A stretch of 64,000 nt of DNA. Origin: Chitinophagaceae bacterium. Lineage in GTDB: Bacteria; Bacteroidota; Bacteroidia; Chitinophagales; Chitinophagaceae. The stretch lies in assembly GCA_016720825.1 (NCBI GenBank), contig JADKJV010000014.1, positions 21,877 to 85,876 on the forward strand. The letters run 5' to 3'. Shown one piece after another: positions 33,868 to 41,974 of the stretch (position 1 is the stretch's first letter; every line of letters starts with the position of its first letter). The position numbers and the translations under genes are program-made. Under the pieces are notes generated by a model. That model was not told the DNA's origin. It made no database searches and worked only from the letters and a program-made list of their open reading frames with translations.

Positions 33868-36348
33868 TTAAAACGTCAGCCTGAAACTTCCAAAAATCCC
33901 GAAAGTCTTATCCCCAGTTTTGGGGAGGGTTGAAGGCAGCACCCGCCACACAAAATCGAGGCGGAAGACGTGGAAGATATTGTCAACACCGGTTCCCAGT
34001 TCGAGATAGGTTTTGTCATCCAGTGTCTGGAAACTATTACCGGTTTTGAAATTGAGTGCGCGGTTGGCAGGGGTTAAACCGCCCCAGAGTACTTTAGCAG
34101 TCCACAGTTGCCGGGCTTTGATTTTGGGAAAGAGCCGGAAGATGCCGCTGCCGAAATTATGTTCGATGTTGATGCCCGCGTAACGGTCGTGCACGAATTC
34201 CCAGCGGTTCATCATATTAAAAGCATACTTGTTGTAGTAATACAATTCATTGCCGGGAGCAATATCAAGTAACGGATAGGGCAGGGTGCCGAATGTTTTG
34301 CCGCCATATATAAACCAGGAAACGCTGCCGAATGGCGGGATTTTAAAATAATCAGAAACGGAAGCACTGATTTTAGTGTATGAATAACTGCTGTTCAGCA
34401 CACCGGGGAAGCCATGGCTGATATAGATTTCCCCAATGGGGTAAGGACTGCCGAGGCTGGAACGGTAGAAATAAGTTTCGAGGAATTTCTCGAGATAAGC
34501 AAAGCGGAAACGCAGTGACACTTCAAAATTGCTGAATGGTTTTCCCGGGATACCAACTGCAAATGAATCGGCGGGCAGGAGATTGCGGAGGGGCGTAGTG
34601 ATTTTATGGGTGATCGTGAGTTTGTTCGACATCCATTTGGAGGATTCATAAAAGAACTCCACCCTTTTTTCATCGACGCTGGTGTTTTTCACCGGCACGC
34701 CCTGTTTGCGGATGGCGAGGGAGAATATATTATCCTGGCTTACTTCACCGTAGTAGTTCTGTCCCCAGTCGAGGTCATGTGTATAGGCTCCGTAGATATA
34801 CATCCTGGGTGATTTGGTGGGCAGGTAGAAAAAGTCTGCCATGCCTTTGAGCTTTTTGTCTTTGAAGCCATAGGCGAGATAAGTATGGAAAGTGATTTTA
34901 TGGTTAAAATGGTGATTGGTGTTTACATCAAACCGGAGACGCAGGCCTTCCCATCCGTTTGAACTGACCCAGTTCATCCAGGGACCGATCTGGTAATTGC
35001 CGATGGTTTTGTAACCGGTGCCGATGAAGTCGAGGGTTTTGGTGAACCGCTGGAAAACGGGTGCGTTCGTCAGGGTGTCAATCATTTTGATGATACCCTT
35101 TTCAGTTTTGCTCAGTTCTTCGTGACGGGCAGTGACCCAGTATTCGCGTGATTTGTTATGGGCATCGGGAAGGGTGATGACTTCTTCCATGACTTTATTC
35201 TTAGCGAGTTCATTCACTACAGCGCTGTCATTCACGACAATGTTTTCATAGGTGGTGGTCTTGCGGCCGATCACACCGGGTTTGTCTTTGCCAATGGGAG
35301 AGAGGTCGGCTACAAATTTATCTTTAGCGAGGAACCAGGTGGAGTCGTTGATCATCTTGTATTCCTGGATCATGCTCAGGTTTTCCAGGAAGTTTACATC
35401 GGCGTCTTTACCGAGACGGAGGCTCATTTTCTGGATAGCGAATGTGCCGGCATGCACCCAGCAGTCGCCTTCGAAAGTAACAGCACCATTGCGGCGGGGC
35501 GTGAACACCAGGTGGAAATACCGCTGGTTGGCGATCAGTTGGGTGTCCACCACACGGTAATTGTAATAGTAGTCGCCGTTATCGCTGATGGGACTTACAA
35601 ATTCCTTATCAAATACCGGAATGAAGTTGTTGTACACATTTACGTTCTGGTCCATCCCGCCGAGCTGTTTGGAAAAACTTTCATTGCTGACGCCGGTGGT
35701 GTTCACAGATTTGATCACTTCCCTTCTTTTCTTTGGTTTTTCCTGGTAGTAGTAATCGGAAATAACTTCCGACAGGAAAGTGGGCAGGTATTTGAGTCCG
35801 TCGGCTGTATCAATATTCTGGTTGATCAGTTCGGTGATGGGACGAAGTGGTTTTATTTTCCCGAATTTTTCGAAGTTGAAATTTTTAAGATCGAGTTCCA
35901 GTTTGTTGTAGAGTTCGTAAGAGAAATTCGCAAAACGGTAGCGGTCGTTTTCGGGTTTATGCTGTACGATTTTTTTCCAGAGCAGTAATCCTTTGTTCAC
36001 TTTAACCCGGACGGTGGCGTTTTCGGTGAAAGTGCCTCTTTCCAGGTTGATTTCGGCGTGGATAGAATCCTTGGCGGGTTTGATGATGAAGTAGAAAGGC
36101 TGGTAGCCCACGCAAGTGATCTGGAGTGTATCTGAAGGCCATTCTGCCAGATAGAACTGGAAATTACCGGCTGAATCGGATTGCCTGCCTACCATGGTGT
36201 TTTTAAACTGTACGGATGCAAAGGGAATCTTTTCTTCGCTGTGTGAGTCCCGGATGCTGCCCAGGATCACCTTGTGCTGGGCGGAGCTGCAGATACCGGT
36301 TAACAGGAACAGGAAGAACAGGGGCAGGTAGTATGCGTTAGTTTTCAT
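33868..36348 (-). CDS. DUF5686/carboxypeptidase-regulatory-like outer-membrane protein
   Basis: 826 aa. Signal peptide MKTNAYYLPLFFLFLLTGIC, then a carboxypeptidase D regulatory-like domain (VILGSIRDSHSEEKIPFASV, GNFQFYLAEWPSDTLQITCV, GYQPFYFI) at about residues 25-105, then the long DUF5686 region with barrel-like strands to a C-terminal aromatic (IFGSFRLTF). This is the widespread Bacteroidota family of outer-membrane proteins with TonB-receptor-like N-terminal domains; substrate unknown. The start at 36348 is set by the signal peptide. It is the first gene upstream of the CACAAAG repeat and diverges from the CreD cluster. Confidence 0.9.
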   Translation of the reverse strand: MKTNAYYLPLFFLFLLTGICSSAQHKVILGSIRDSHSEEKIPFASVQFKNTMVGRQSDSAGNFQFYLAEWPSDTLQITCVGYQPFYFIIKPAKDSIHAEINLERGTFTENATVRVKVNKGLLLWKKIVQHKPENDRYRFANFSYELYNKLELDLKNFNFEKFGKIKPLRPITELINQNIDTADGLKYLPTFLSEVISDYYYQEKPKKRREVIKSVNTTGVSNESFSKQLGGMDQNVNVYNNFIPVFDKEFVSPISDNGDYYYNYRVVDTQLIANQRYFHLVFTPRRNGAVTFEGDCWVHAGTFAIQKMSLRLGKDADVNFLENLSMIQEYKMINDSTWFLAKDKFVADLSPIGKDKPGVIGRKTTTYENIVVNDSAVVNELAKNKVMEEVITLPDAHNKSREYWVTARHEELSKTEKGIIKMIDTLTNAPVFQRFTKTLDFIGTGYKTIGNYQIGPWMNWVSSNGWEGLRLRFDVNTNHHFNHKITFHTYLAYGFKDKKLKGMADFFYLPTKSPRMYIYGAYTHDLDWGQNYYGEVSQDNIFSLAIRKQGVPVKNTSVDEKRVEFFYESSKWMSNKLTITHKITTPLRNLLPADSFAVGIPGKPFSNFEVSLRFRFAYLEKFLETYFYRSSLGSPYPIGEIYISHGFPGVLNSSYSYTKISASVSDYFKIPPFGSVSWFIYGGKTFGTLPYPLLDIAPGNELYYYNKYAFNMMNRWEFVHDRYAGINIEHNFGSGIFRLFPKIKARQLWTAKVLWGGLTPANRALNFKTGNSFQTLDDKTYLELGTGVDNIFHVFRLDFVWRVLPSTLPKTGDKTFGIFGSFRLTF

Positions 36349-36516
36349 CAATCGCTGTAAAATTAAGCCGGGAAATGTACCGGGTGTTATACAATTTGTC
36401 ATTTGTAGATTAAGATTCCGGGAAAAAGTGGTTTACCGGCATGATTTCCTGTTGCGGCCCGGGGTTTTACATTCTTTTCACAAAAAAGTTCTTGGAAATA
36501 TGGCTGTTCTCTACTT

Positions 36517-36538
36517 ACTTTGTATTTCAAAGTGCTTT
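36517..36538. promoter_or_regulatory. Inverted repeat ACTTTG-N5-CAAAGT before the CreD-cluster membrane gene
   Basis: ACTTTG (36517-36522), TATTT, CAAAGT (36528-36533), overlapping AAAGTGCTTT (36529-36538); it ends three bases before the ATG at 36541. The same arrangement occurs at 37788-37809, and AAAGTACTTT occurs before the regulator gene at 37436-37445. Proposed operator for the winged-helix regulator. Confidence 0.5.
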
Positions 36539-36540
36539 TT

Positions 36541-37194
36541 ATGAATGACAACCAACCAGCAGCAGACTCCCTTAAGGACATACAGGATATCCGCCGGATC
36601 ATGGAGCGGTCCTCCCGGTTTATCTCACTCAGTGGACTGAGCGGGATTGCGGCGGGTGTTTGTGCGTTGGTGGCCTGTTGGTTTGCCAGCCAGCAGATTA
36701 CTGATTATTATAAGCAGTATGATATGGCCGGGCATTTTGATGGTCCGGCGTTCCAGCGTTTAAAGCTCAACCTGCTGGTGCTGGCGGCAGCAGTATTATC
36801 AATTGCCCTGGTTGCGTCGTTTTATTTCACCTGGCGGAGGGCGCGTCAGAAAAATTTACCGGTTTGGGACCTGACCAGCCGCAAGCTGGCGTGGAATATG
36901 ATTGTGCCGCTGGCCAGTGGCGGGTTATTTATACTGGCGATGCTGCAATATAATGAGTGGCGTTTTGTAGCGCCGGGTTGTTTGATTTTTTACGGACTGG
37001 CATTGGTCAATGGCAGTAAATACACATTAAGCGATATTCGTTATCTCGGTTACCTGGAAATCATCCTGGGACTGGTTTGCACCCAGTTCACCGGTTATGG
37101 TTTGTATTTTTGGGCAGTTGGTGTTGGTGTGCTGCACGTGGTGTATGGGGTGGGGATGTGGTGGAGGTATGAGAGAGAAGATAGTAGAGAGTAG
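36541..37194 (+). CDS. Six-helix membrane protein of the CreD cluster
   Basis: 217 aa. A short polar start (MNDNQPAADSLKDIQDIRRI) is followed by hydrophobic helices at about residues 30-52, 75-98, 115-138, 145-160 and two more towards the C-terminus (YLEIILGLVCTQFTGYGLYF, VGVLHVVYGVGMWWRYERED). The family is found in Bacteroidota upstream of a small winged-helix regulator and CreD, as here, but has no known activity. ATG 36541 is preferred to the in-frame TTG/ATG at 36520 because the operator-like palindrome lies between them. Confidence 0.82.
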   Translation: MNDNQPAADSLKDIQDIRRIMERSSRFISLSGLSGIAAGVCALVACWFASQQITDYYKQYDMAGHFDGPAFQRLKLNLLVLAAAVLSIALVASFYFTWRRARQKNLPVWDLTSRKLAWNMIVPLASGGLFILAMLQYNEWRFVAPGCLIFYGLALVNGSKYTLSDIRYLGYLEIILGLVCTQFTGYGLYFWAVGVGVLHVVYGVGMWWRYEREDSRE

Positions 37195-37229
37195 ATATTA
37201 GATATTAGATAGGTGAAAATTGAAAGCGA

Positions 37230-37405
37230 GGGAGCAGGGAGCAGGGAGCAGGGAGCAGGGAGCAGGGAGCAGGGAGCAGGGAGCAGGGAGCAGGGAGCAG
37301 GGAGCAGGGAGCAGGATGCAGGATGCAGGGAGCAGGTAACTGGTAGCAGGTATCTGGTAACTGGCAACTGGCAACTGGTAACTGGTATCTGGTAACTGGC
37401 AACCA
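37230..37405. repeat. 7-bp tandem repeat array: GGGAGCA x15 then AACTGGY units
   Basis: GGGAGCA is repeated 12 times without change from 37230 to 37313, followed by two GGATGCA units and one more GGGAGCA (to 37334). Then comes a second heptad array of the type AACTGGC/AACTGGT/ATCTGGT to about 37405. The period is seven throughout, so a translated frame would shift at each unit. No stem-loop or conserved frame is evident. It separates the membrane gene from its regulator. Confidence 0.9.
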
Positions 37406-37435
37406 TATTGAAGCCAATCCATTGAAATTTGCAAT

Positions 37436-37445
37436 AAAGTACTTT
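37436..37445. promoter_or_regulatory. Palindrome AAAGTACTTT before the winged-helix regulator
   Basis: A perfect 10-bp palindrome 27 bp upstream of the regulator ATG; it is identical to the right half of the site at 37800-37809. It may be an autoregulatory operator. Confidence 0.45.
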
Positions 37446-37471
37446 ACAATAACACGACTATACCCAGGAGT

Positions 37472-37771
37472 ATGCGTAACCCCATAAACGGCCTCAATAA
37501 AGTGTTCGACAACCGGATCCGGCTGGGTGTGATGAGCATCCTGGTGGTGAATGAGGAGGTCAATTTTAATGATTTGAAGCAGATGCTGGAGGTAACTGAT
37601 GGTAACCTGGCCACGCATCTGGTGAACCTGGAGGAGAACGGGTATATCCGCGTGCACAAGGGATTTATCGGGAAGAAAACCAACACGACTTATGAGGTTA
37701 CAAAAACAGGGGCGAGGGCTTTCAGCGATCATATCGCGGCACTGGAAAATATGATTAAGGGGATTAAATAA
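37472..37771 (+). CDS. Winged-helix transcriptional regulator (HTH_34 type)
   Basis: 99 aa, one ArsR/MarR-like winged helix of the HTH_34 family: LNKVFDNRIRLGVMSILVVN, NFNDLKQMLEVTDGNLATHL (recognition helix), VNLEENGYIRVHKGFIGKKT (wing), NTTYEVTKTGARAFSDHIAA. No metal-binding cysteines, so it probably senses something else or acts as a constitutive repressor. Such regulators are regularly found beside creD in Bacteroidota. The palindromes at 36529, 37436 and 37800 suggest it controls the surrounding genes. Confidence 0.92.
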   Translation: MRNPINGLNKVFDNRIRLGVMSILVVNEEVNFNDLKQMLEVTDGNLATHLVNLEENGYIRVHKGFIGKKTNTTYEVTKTGARAFSDHIAALENMIKGIK

Positions 37772-37787
37772 ATTTTTTTACCCATAC

Positions 37788-37809
37788 ACTTTGAAATGCA
37801 AAGTACTTT
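37788..37809. promoter_or_regulatory. Inverted repeat ACTTTG-N5-CAAAGT before the next CreD-cluster gene
   Basis: ACTTTG (37788-37793), AAATG, CAAAGT (37799-37804), overlapping AAAGTACTTT (37800-37809). The ATG of the next gene (37796) lies inside the palindrome, so a downstream start or a leaderless message is likely. Confidence 0.5.
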
Positions 37810-38279
37810 TAAAAAAGAAAAGGAGACCCTCCTGATCCGCCGCTGGCTGTTGTTTTTATGGTGGCATGGTTGTAAGCGGTCCAGTGCCATGCCGGTGCAA
37901 TGGGAGCTGCAGTTAGCAACGAGACTGATTCCGACTGGTAATGCGGTTGGCAACTGGCTGGATGAAGTACAGCGTGGTGTATCGAAACTGCAGCGGAACA
38001 GCCCTGGTTGTTTTATGGATTCGACTGGCTGGCATTTGCACACATCGTGCTGGCGTTGTTTTTTATCGGCCCTTACCGCGAGCCGGTAAAAAACAAATGG
38101 GTGGTTGAGTGCGGCATTTATGCCTGCCTCCTGATCATACCTTTCACACTCATGGCAGGTGCTTACCGCGGTATTCCTTTCTGGTGGAGAATGGTGGATG
38201 CGTCTTTTGGCATTTTCGGGATGATTCCCTGTGTACTGTGTTGAAGAAAATAAACCGGCTTGAAGAGACGAAAAGAACG
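37796..38279 (+). CDS. Small membrane protein of the CreD cluster, broken by several indels
   Basis: The protein can be followed by switching frames: MQSTFKKEKETLLIRRWLLF, then VVSGSSAMPVQWELQLATRL and TGNAVGNWLDEVQRGV, then ETAAEQPWLFYGFDWLAFAH, IVLALFFIGPYREPVKNKWV, VECGIYACLLIIPFTLMAGA, YRGIPFWWRMVDASFGIFGM, then CTVLKKINRLEE. At least four single-base indels (about 37863, 37885, 37980 and 38228) are needed. The corrected protein would be about 155 aa with three or four membrane helices. The errors become denser toward the homopolymer block at 38280, which points to poor reads, not decay. The family is a conserved companion of CreD with no known function. Confidence 0.75.
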
Positions 38280-38925
<646 letters not shown>

Positions 38926-38946
38926 GTTAACCGGGATTATTCTTAA

Positions 38947-39141
38947 AAGGTAGTTGGATGTTGATCCCTATGATTGAATATTTCTTATAGAAATGCAAAA
39001 TTCAAAAGTAAAAAAGTCAAAAATGACAAGACTCTACTTACTCTCAGGTTCTTTTTGAATTTTAAATTTTGACTTTTTAATTCTTTGAAAAATATTCAAC
39101 TATAGGGTTTAACATCCAACTTCCAACGTCCAACTTCCAAC
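38947..39141. repeat. Palindromic intergenic repeat, TTGGAGG family (copy 2, left arm clipped)
   Basis: The left arm remnant GTAGTTGGATGTTGATCCCTA (38950-38970) pairs with TAGGGTTTAACATCCAAC further right. An inner palindrome of AAAATTCAAAAGTAAAAAAGTCAAAAA versus its complement flanks TGACAAGACTCTACTTACTCTCAGGTTC. It is clearly homologous over its length to the copy at 41709-41913. Confidence 0.82.
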
Positions 39142-39190
39142 AAAATATCTTATCAACCACAAATACAATAACACTTTATAAACTGACAAC

Positions 39191-40492
39191 ATGGAAACAT
39201 TATCCGAAAACATCTGGCAAAAAAGTAAATGGCTTGTAAAAGGCGTAATCATCGGCGTGATGGCATTGCTGCTGCTGATTCCGGCCTATTTCGTGGAAAA
39301 CCTGATCAAAGAAAGGGAAGCGCGGCAAAAAGAAGCCGTGACTGAAGTCAGCAGTAAATGGGCCGGCCGGCAATTACTGAGGGGACCTGTGCTGGTGATT
39401 CCTTATCATGAAACAGTCACCGGGAAAGACGGACAGCAATCGTTCATCAGGCGTACAGCTTTTTTGGCGCCTGATAAGCTGGATATCAAATCTGTGGTGA
39501 ACCCGGAACAAAAAACACGCGGCATATATAAAGTGATGCTGTATAGCGCCAATGTCAATATGAGCGGACGGTTTAGTTCCCTGCGCCTGGCAGAACTCAA
39601 ACTGAATCCGGCCAGTATCATCTGGAAAGATATTACACTCAGCCTGGGTATCATGGATCACCGGGGGTTAAGGGATGATGTGAAACTGGACTGGAATGGT
39701 TCCCCCCAAACCCTGGAGGTGGGAACAGATATCAATACACTTCACCGTGGTGATTTTGTGGCACCACTGGTCATTGATTCCATGGCAGCAGGGCAATCAT
39801 TCAATTTTAATGTAACGGTCAGCCTGAACGGCTCTGAACAATTATTATTTGTGCCCACTGCCAAAGAAACCACCCTCGAAATGAAATCTGTCTGGCCCGA
39901 TCCCAGTTTCACCGGCAGCCAGTTGCCGGATACCAGCTGGATAACAGACAAAGGATTTACTGCCCGCTGGAAAACGGTATCACATGCAGGCACAGTTCCG
40001 TTGAATCCCAACAGCACACTGGCCTCCATGGAAAGTTATGCATACGGAGCAGACCTGTACATACAGCTGAACGGTTACCAGAAAACACTTCGTTCCGTTA
40101 AGTACGCTATTCTCTGTATCCTGCTCACCTTTACTGCATTCTTCCTGATAGAAACATCCACCAAACAATCCGTACACCCGTTGCATTATGCACTGATCGG
40201 TTGTGCACTGCTGCTGTTCTATACGCTGTTGCTTTCTTTTTCAGAATACACCGGATTCAATATCGCGTATATGATATCGGCCATCGCCACCACGGGACTG
40301 ATTGCCTGGTTTGTCCGCGGATTGCTTAAAGCCACGCGACCCGCTGTATTGTTATCAGTCATACTGGTGATGTTGTACTCCTACGTGTTTACAATTCTCC
40401 AGTTACAGGATTATGCGCTGTTACTCGGCAGTGTGGGTCTGTTCCTGACGCTGGGTGTGGTGATGTATTTTACAAGGAAGTTGAAATGGTAG
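39191..40492 (+). CDS. creD: Inner-membrane protein CreD
   Basis: 433 aa. An N-terminal membrane helix (residues 14-33, WLVKGVIIGVMALLLLIPAY) is followed by a large periplasmic domain (WAGRQLLRGPVLVIPYHETV, IYKVMLYSANVNMSGRF, LNPASIIWKDITLSLGIMDH, GLRDD, PVKLGSGQ-type strands) and four to five C-terminal helices (SVKYAILCILLTFTAFFLIE, LIGCALLLFYTLLLSF). The motif GRFSSLRLAELKLNPASIIW is typical of CreD (IpxA/cell envelope integrity family). In E. coli it is part of the CreBC regulon; in Bacteroidota it is found with the small winged-helix regulator seen here. Molecular function unknown. Confidence 0.93.
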   Translation: METLSENIWQKSKWLVKGVIIGVMALLLLIPAYFVENLIKEREARQKEAVTEVSSKWAGRQLLRGPVLVIPYHETVTGKDGQQSFIRRTAFLAPDKLDIKSVVNPEQKTRGIYKVMLYSANVNMSGRFSSLRLAELKLNPASIIWKDITLSLGIMDHRGLRDDVKLDWNGSPQTLEVGTDINTLHRGDFVAPLVIDSMAAGQSFNFNVTVSLNGSEQLLFVPTAKETTLEMKSVWPDPSFTGSQLPDTSWITDKGFTARWKTVSHAGTVPLNPNSTLASMESYAYGADLYIQLNGYQKTLRSVKYAILCILLTFTAFFLIETSTKQSVHPLHYALIGCALLLFYTLLLSFSEYTGFNIAYMISAIATTGLIAWFVRGLLKATRPAVLLSVILVMLYSYVFTILQLQDYALLLGSVGLFLTLGVVMYFTRKLKW

Positions 40493-40497
40493 TTTGA

Positions 40498-40594
40498 AGA
40501 CAATTGATAATGGACAATGCTTGCCCGCCGAGCGCCTTTGCTGAAGCTTCAGCGTAAGCATAAGCGGAGCGTAGGAGGGGATAATTGAGAATTG
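40498..40594. repeat. Short intergenic repeat with the palindrome GCTGAAGCTTCAGC
   Basis: A 14-bp perfect palindrome (40540-40553) is bordered by CAATTGATAATGGACAAT on the left and ATAATTGAGAATTG on the right. This is a common intergenic repeat design in Bacteroidota genomes. It fills the gap between creD and dgkA. Confidence 0.55.
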
Positions 40595-40963
40595 ATGAAA
40601 GAAAAGCATTCATTCAATATTCTAGACCGGATAAAGAGCATTCGCTATGCAGTTTCAGGTATTGGTGCATTTTTCCGAAAGGAACACAATGCCTGGCTGC
40701 ATGCGGTTGCTACGATGGCTGTGATTGTGCTGGCTTTGATTTATCCGGTGACAGTCATGGAAGGATGCTTGTTGATTATTGTTACCGGACTGGTCTGGTT
40801 TGCTGAGATTTTCAATACGGCTATTGAACGGATGATGGATTTGCTGCATCCTACTCATCATCCGGAAGCCGGGAGGATAAAGGATTTGTCCGCAGGAGCA
40901 GTGTTGGTGCTGGCAGTTGTTGCATGTTGTACCGGGTTAATCATTTTTATTCCCAAACTATGA
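40595..40963 (+). CDS. Diacylglycerol kinase family protein (DgkA/undecaprenol kinase type)
   Basis: 122 aa small membrane kinase with three helices: about 32-52, 55-75 and 98-118. The signature WFAEIFNTAIERMMDLLHPT (E-x-x-N-T-A-I-E) of the prokaryotic diacylglycerol kinase family is intact, and the N-terminal RIKSIRYAVSGIGAFFRKEH is typical. Members phosphorylate diacylglycerol or undecaprenol, linking lipid recycling and wall synthesis. Start is ATG 40595 (ATG directly after TTG 40592). It is followed 4 bp later by the DUF1361 gene. Confidence 0.9.
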   Translation: MKEKHSFNILDRIKSIRYAVSGIGAFFRKEHNAWLHAVATMAVIVLALIYPVTVMEGCLLIIVTGLVWFAEIFNTAIERMMDLLHPTHHPEAGRIKDLSAGAVLVLAVVACCTGLIIFIPKL

Positions 40964-40967
40964 TGCC

Positions 40968-41639
40968 ATGGAAAAATGGATAAATACATCGTATCAAAGA
41001 CTGACCGAGCTGGAAAAGATTATGCTTTTGTCGGCTGCCTTCAGCATCGTATTATTATTGATCAGGATAATTGTGACCGGTGAATGGTTGTTTGCATTCC
41101 TGCCATGGAATATGCTGCTGGCTTATATCCCTTACTGGATTACACGCTGGCTGACTTTCCACCCTGACAGGATGGAGAAGAAGCGCCTGTTTATCCCGGC
41201 GCTGATCCTGTGGATACTGTTTGTTCCAAACTCATTCTATATTATCACTGATCTTTTCCATTTTAATGAAACAGCAGATGCACCCCGGTGGTTTGATCTC
41301 ACGCTGTTGTTCTCCTTTGCATGGAATGGTATTTTACCCGGGGTAGTTAGTGTTTATAAAATGGAGAGTATCGTTGTTGACGGACTCCGGCTGCATAACC
41401 GGATTTATTTTCTCTTACCCATCATGTGGCTAATAGCCCTTGGGATTTATATCGGACGCTATCTCCGTTATAACAGCTGGGATATTATCACCGACCCTTT
41501 TTCACTCATCGGTGATATTACCTGGATGGTCATCCATCCCCTGCGCCATGGTTATGCCTGGGGCATGATCGCCTGTTTCGGTGTATTTATGACAATTATC
41601 TATATAAGTATCCGCCGTCTCTCCGCGGCGATACGATAA
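40968..41639 (+). CDS. DUF1361 membrane protein
   Basis: 223 aa with about seven hydrophobic helices (MLLSAAFSIVLLLIRIIVTG, LFAFLPWNMLLAYIPYWITR, FIPALILWILFVPNSFYIIT, LLFSFAWNGILPGVVSVYKM, YFLLPIMWLIALGIYIGRYL, GMIACFGVFMTIIYISI). The line WILFVPNSFYIITDLFHFNE and the later LRYNSWDIITDP are the DUF1361 signature. Its function is unknown. It follows dgkA after 4 bp, and a terminator follows 37 bp downstream. Confidence 0.9.
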   Translation: MEKWINTSYQRLTELEKIMLLSAAFSIVLLLIRIIVTGEWLFAFLPWNMLLAYIPYWITRWLTFHPDRMEKKRLFIPALILWILFVPNSFYIITDLFHFNETADAPRWFDLTLLFSFAWNGILPGVVSVYKMESIVVDGLRLHNRIYFLLPIMWLIALGIYIGRYLRYNSWDIITDPFSLIGDITWMVIHPLRHGYAWGMIACFGVFMTIIYISIRRLSAAIR

Positions 41640-41676
41640 GATGCTGGTTGGAACCACTTGCAAAGGCAGGTGAGAG

Positions 41677-41702
41677 GGCTCTCCGGGAGGAGGGCCTTTT
41701 TT
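41677..41702 (+). terminator. Terminator after the dgkA-DUF1361 operon
   Basis: Stem GGCTCTCC-ggga-GGAGGGCC with one T-G pair followed by six T residues, 37 bp after the stop codon. Confidence 0.85.
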
Positions 41703-41708
41703 GGTTAA

Positions 41709-41913
41709 GAGGTTGGAGGTTGGAAGTTGGAGGTTGAACCCTATGATTGTAAATACTTAAATGAAATCAAAAGTCAAAAGTAAAAATTCAAAAATGACAA
41801 GACTTTTCTTACTCTCAGGTTCTTTTTGAATTTTTACTTTTGAATTTTCACTTCTTTCGGAAAATTACTACCATAGGGTTCAACCTCCAACTTCCAACTT
41901 CCAACATCCAACA
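41709..41913. repeat. Palindromic intergenic repeat, TTGGAGG family (copy 3, complete)
   Basis: The outer arms are GAGGTTGGAGGTTGGAAGTT (left) and AACCTCCAACTTCCAACTTC (right), with CCCTATG/CATAGGG next inside. The inner arms are TCAAAAGTCAAAAGTAAAAA and TTTTTACTTTTGAATTTTCA. The centre is TGACAAGACTTTTCTTACTC then TCAGGTTC. Total length about 205 bp. It is a nested palindrome homologous to the 38947-39141 copy, located between two convergent units. Confidence 0.9.
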
Positions 41914-41916
41914 CTT

Positions 41917-41954
41917 CAAAAAAAACGGACTGAATCAACATCCAGTCCGTTTCT
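41917..41954 (-). terminator. Terminator of the propeller/barrel gene
   Basis: Stem ACGGACTG ... CAGTCCGT with an eight-base A run on the + strand (T run on the minus strand), 20 bp after the stop codon at 41975. Confidence 0.85.
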
Positions 41955-41974
41955 TAATAAATTACGTTTAACCG

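Noticed and set aside
37230..37334. CRISPR array
   Set aside because: Repeats are contiguous with no spacers, and no cas genes are present.
37095..37434. Minus-strand open frames of the form LPAPCSLLPAPCS
   Set aside because: Products of the seven-base tandem repeats, which are open in all frames; no homology, no start context.
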